64,000 nt of DNA, from positions 7,563 through 71,562 of the forward strand of contig QZCP01000412.1 of the NCBI GenBank assembly GCA_003956705.1, in the 5' to 3' direction. Shown in pieces: positions 61,485 through 64,000 of the stretch; within the stretch, counting starts at the first letter, position 1; each line of letters opens with the position of its first letter. The position numbers were made by a program, and so were the translations under genes. The DNA comes from Brevipalpus yothersi. Lineage: Eukaryota > Arthropoda > Arachnida > Trombidiformes > Tenuipalpidae. The notes under the pieces are model-generated. The model saw only the letters and a program-made list of their open reading frames with translations. It did not search any database and had not been told where the DNA came from.

Positions 61485-62926
61485 ATTTTTCGTGCGTGAG
61501 TTGATAGGTCAGAGGCTAGGAGCACCTCTCAGGGATCTCATTTTCGGTACATTTTGCTTGACTCAATGATTGAGAGCTAATTTTATCTCTCTCTCTCTCT
61601 CTCTCTCTTACTTTCTCCCATCCATGTATGTTAGATGTTGGATCCTCCGAGAGCCACTTGCAAACCCTTAGCTAGCCTGTGGATCCCATGTTGATGATAT
61701 TCGTTCGTTTACCAGCCTCTCTCATTACTTTCACTATTCCTCATCTTCTGTATATATATATGTACAATCTTACATACATACAATCTGTATCACACCCTAT
61801 TCATTGCCTCCTAAACGTATATATACATGAACACTTGTGTGTGTATATATGTTATACAGTTAACTGTTGTTGTTAGAACACTTGTAAGGTTGGTTGTTAT
61901 CCGTCACACAATTGAATGTCCACACATCGAAAATCAAGCGAATCAGCAAGCTTACATGAGAATACCCTTTAGATGGTCCTATTCCAAAAGCTTCTCTCTC
62001 TCTCGCATTCTCTTTCTTATTGAGATACTCTTTTTTTCCATTCTCTCTCATTCTATCAAGCTCATTTAGTGGCCAAGTAGAGCCAAAATCTCTTCTTAAT
62101 ACCTATCAGATACTTAATCTTCATTGTAACTCACATTTGATCCTCTTTCTCCATCCTGTTCATGAGGCAAGAAATCAACGTTCAGCAGATCGAATCAAAT
62201 CGAAATACTACTCTCTTGTCCACCTCTATCTTTCTTTCCTTCATTTCTTGCATTAGTTCAGCTTCTGTTGATGCTGTCTGAATTGGCCGAAATTCGAAAA
62301 ATGTTCAATAAACGATGACCGTTCAGGATGAAATGAATTTGTGTGTGAGTATGCATGTGTGTGAAAAAAAGATAGATTGAGATAGAATTGATGTGAGATC
62401 ATTTATCTGAGCACGTTATTTAACACGTTATCAGTCTGCTTACACGCATAACACGAGTTATTCTATTCTCTTTCTTTCTCTCTCTCTCTCTATTACATAT
62501 ATCTTTACAGCATGCTAGCCACTTAACCTGTTAAATAGAACCGATATTTTGACTCCACAAGAGACCTGTTTAACTGATATACACATACATGTACTTACAT
62601 ACACAGCTTGTGTGATAGAGTATAGAGAAGCACGAGAAGTGAGAGATAGCTTAGTAGAACATGATAAGTTTTAGGATTTCTCTTTAAAAATTGCAGCAAG
62701 CAATCAGAACAATGATTAATTACACACACACGGTGCTTATTTCAACGTATGATTTCTTCTTCTTGTTCTTCTCTTGTTCGACATCAAGAGAGGAAGATGG
62801 AGAGAGAGAGAGATGAAGATTTTTGCGGCCCGCCAAATCTACTGGCAAATATTCCATGTGTCTATCTGGTTATAAATGTGCCATGGCAAGTGATCGGGCA
62901 AAAGAAGTGCCAAAAAAGTAGCAGAT

Positions 62927-62927
<1 letters not shown>

Positions 62928-62967
<40 letters not shown>
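62928..62967. repeat. (GA)n microsatellite
   Basis: About 40 bp of uninterrupted GA. Confidence 0.97.
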
Positions 62968-62969
<2 letters not shown>

Positions 62970-64000
62970 CACAAGGTTGTAATTGTCCCTATTTTGAAAG
63001 ATGGGCTAAAAAGCAGAAGAAGAAGTATTAGTAGTGGCTGTTTTCGCTTTCGTTCAACTTCATTTGGAATCCAATTTATCTCTTTCAATTTTATCCAGGC
63101 TTCTGTGCGTAATGTGTGTGTATATATATTCCTCTTCCAGAGCTCACTTTCCTCATCTTCATCTTCATCTTCACTCTCTTCATCTTTATCTTCATCACAT
63201 GTGTGCACGCTATCATTCCGGACGGGTATCTATATACTTCACCAAATTATTGTACATATCGAACACACATGCACACACACTTGCTAATCAATCGGACTGT
63301 TGCTGGGATGTGTGTAACATGTATGAAACATTTTGATTGGAAAAAAAATTAGCCTCATGAGCATGTGTTTTTTGGAAAAATATTCGTTTCATTTCAATTT
63401 TCTTCTTTCTTTTTCCATTCAATATATATTTATATACACATGGAGAAAGTGTGTGATTCCAATCAGCTGTTCAGTATAATCAGTAACATCGAGCAGATCG
63501 ACTTGAATTATTAGTATTAGAAAGAGAGAGAAAAATTTTTCTTCAAAATGAAGAAGAGATAAGTTCGCTGAACACATGTTTCAGATAGATTTTGATATAT
63601 GTATGTGATAAGCAGAATGTTTACCAAATAATAATGAATAATGAGAAGAAAAATTTTTTCTTTCTCCATCTTCTGTATATATATACACACTTACACACTT
63701 TTACCTGTAAGGCTGGGTGTGATGAGGTCAAATGATAAAAAATGATGAAGAGAGAGAGAAAATATTATCATGTATCCAAATGAAGTAACCAGTTTTAATA
63801 ATATGAACATCATTAATATGGACATCGATTGGTGGACCATACTTTATCGATGGATTGAGCCTTTGAAACAATCATCTCTCTCTTTCTGATTGTTGCTACC
63901 ATTTTTGAATGATCTTGATATGATAATTTATTTATTTTATGCACACTGTTCAATATTCACATTTTTTTGGCGCTCTTTCCACCTTTTTCGAATGTGTGTG

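Larger units (their letters stand above)
55687..64000. other. Repeat-rich region, probably intronic
   Basis: It follows an open splice donor, so at least part is intron of the Ser-rich gene. It is dense in CT and GA tracts, TA-rich runs and ATC/TCA repeats. Frames here mostly read Leu-Ser or Arg-Glu repeats. The only candidate exon noted is at 59211. No recognisable gene lies in the last 4.5 kb. Confidence 0.5.

Noticed and set aside
1..64000. Search for tRNA genes, rRNA, CRISPR arrays, terminal-repeat transposons and viral integrations
   Set aside because: No B-box-like tRNA sequence, regularly spaced repeats, transposase, reverse transcriptase or viral genes were seen by eye; weak or decayed elements could be missed without tools.

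Overview
The window looks like eukaryotic nuclear DNA from an arthropod, most likely a mite. This rests on intron-rich genes with short GT-AG introns (many of 70-250 bp), AT-rich intergenic DNA, very abundant (GA)n/(CT)n microsatellites, and gene content that includes hillarin, gawky/GW182, an ML-domain lipid-binding protein of the NPC2/group-2 mite-allergen type, and an apolipophorin-like vWD protein. The mite assignment is inference; 'animal, probably arthropod' is firmer. No bacterial operons, CRISPR arrays, tRNA/rRNA genes or recognisable transposons were seen.

Layout. (1) 0.3-3.2 kb: a single-exon secreted-protein candidate and a small ORF holding a perfect 39-bp tandem duplication. (2) 4.4-8.4 kb: a compact housekeeping cluster of Aprt (+), PSMD8/Rpn12 (-) and the mitochondrial GTPase MTG1 (+). 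Aprt and PSMD8 converge with nearly abutting 3' ends; PSMD8 and MTG1 diverge from a 441-bp promoter. (3) 9.5-28.1 kb: a hillarin orthologue (LIM plus transglutaminase-like domain) spread over seven proposed exons with introns up to 11.6 kb full of GA/CT repeats. (4) 28.7-32.6 kb: two or three unrecognised small ORFs and a four-exon ML-domain secreted protein. (5) 34.7-43.2 kb, minus strand: gawky/GW182 in eight coding exons with GW repeats, UBA, Q-rich region and PAM2-like motif but no visible RRM. One intron holds the only sequence gap (227 N), inside a GA tract. (6) 44.1-46.5 kb, minus: a secreted vWD protein resembling the C-terminal end of apolipophorins. (7) 47.3-53.6 kb, minus: a complete ABCC (MRP4-like) transporter in 16 exons. 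(8) 54.8 kb to the end: the start of a secreted Ser-rich protein with a four-codon first exon, then about 8 kb of repeat-rich DNA with one candidate further exon.

The genes are not a pathway; this is an ordinary stretch of metazoan genome. Gene models were assembled by hand from splice consensus, reading phase and remembered family sequences, and every internal exon junction listed keeps phase. The most interesting points are: hillarin with all three transglutaminase catalytic positions replaced; a phase-preserving 29-codon hillarin exon; gawky without an RRM; in-frame (3n, stop-free) introns that make ORFs look longer than the proteins; a free-standing vWD/apolipophorin-tail protein; and a recurrent CTCF-like TAGATG(G/A)C element around the housekeeping cluster. 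I found no convincing previously undescribed system.
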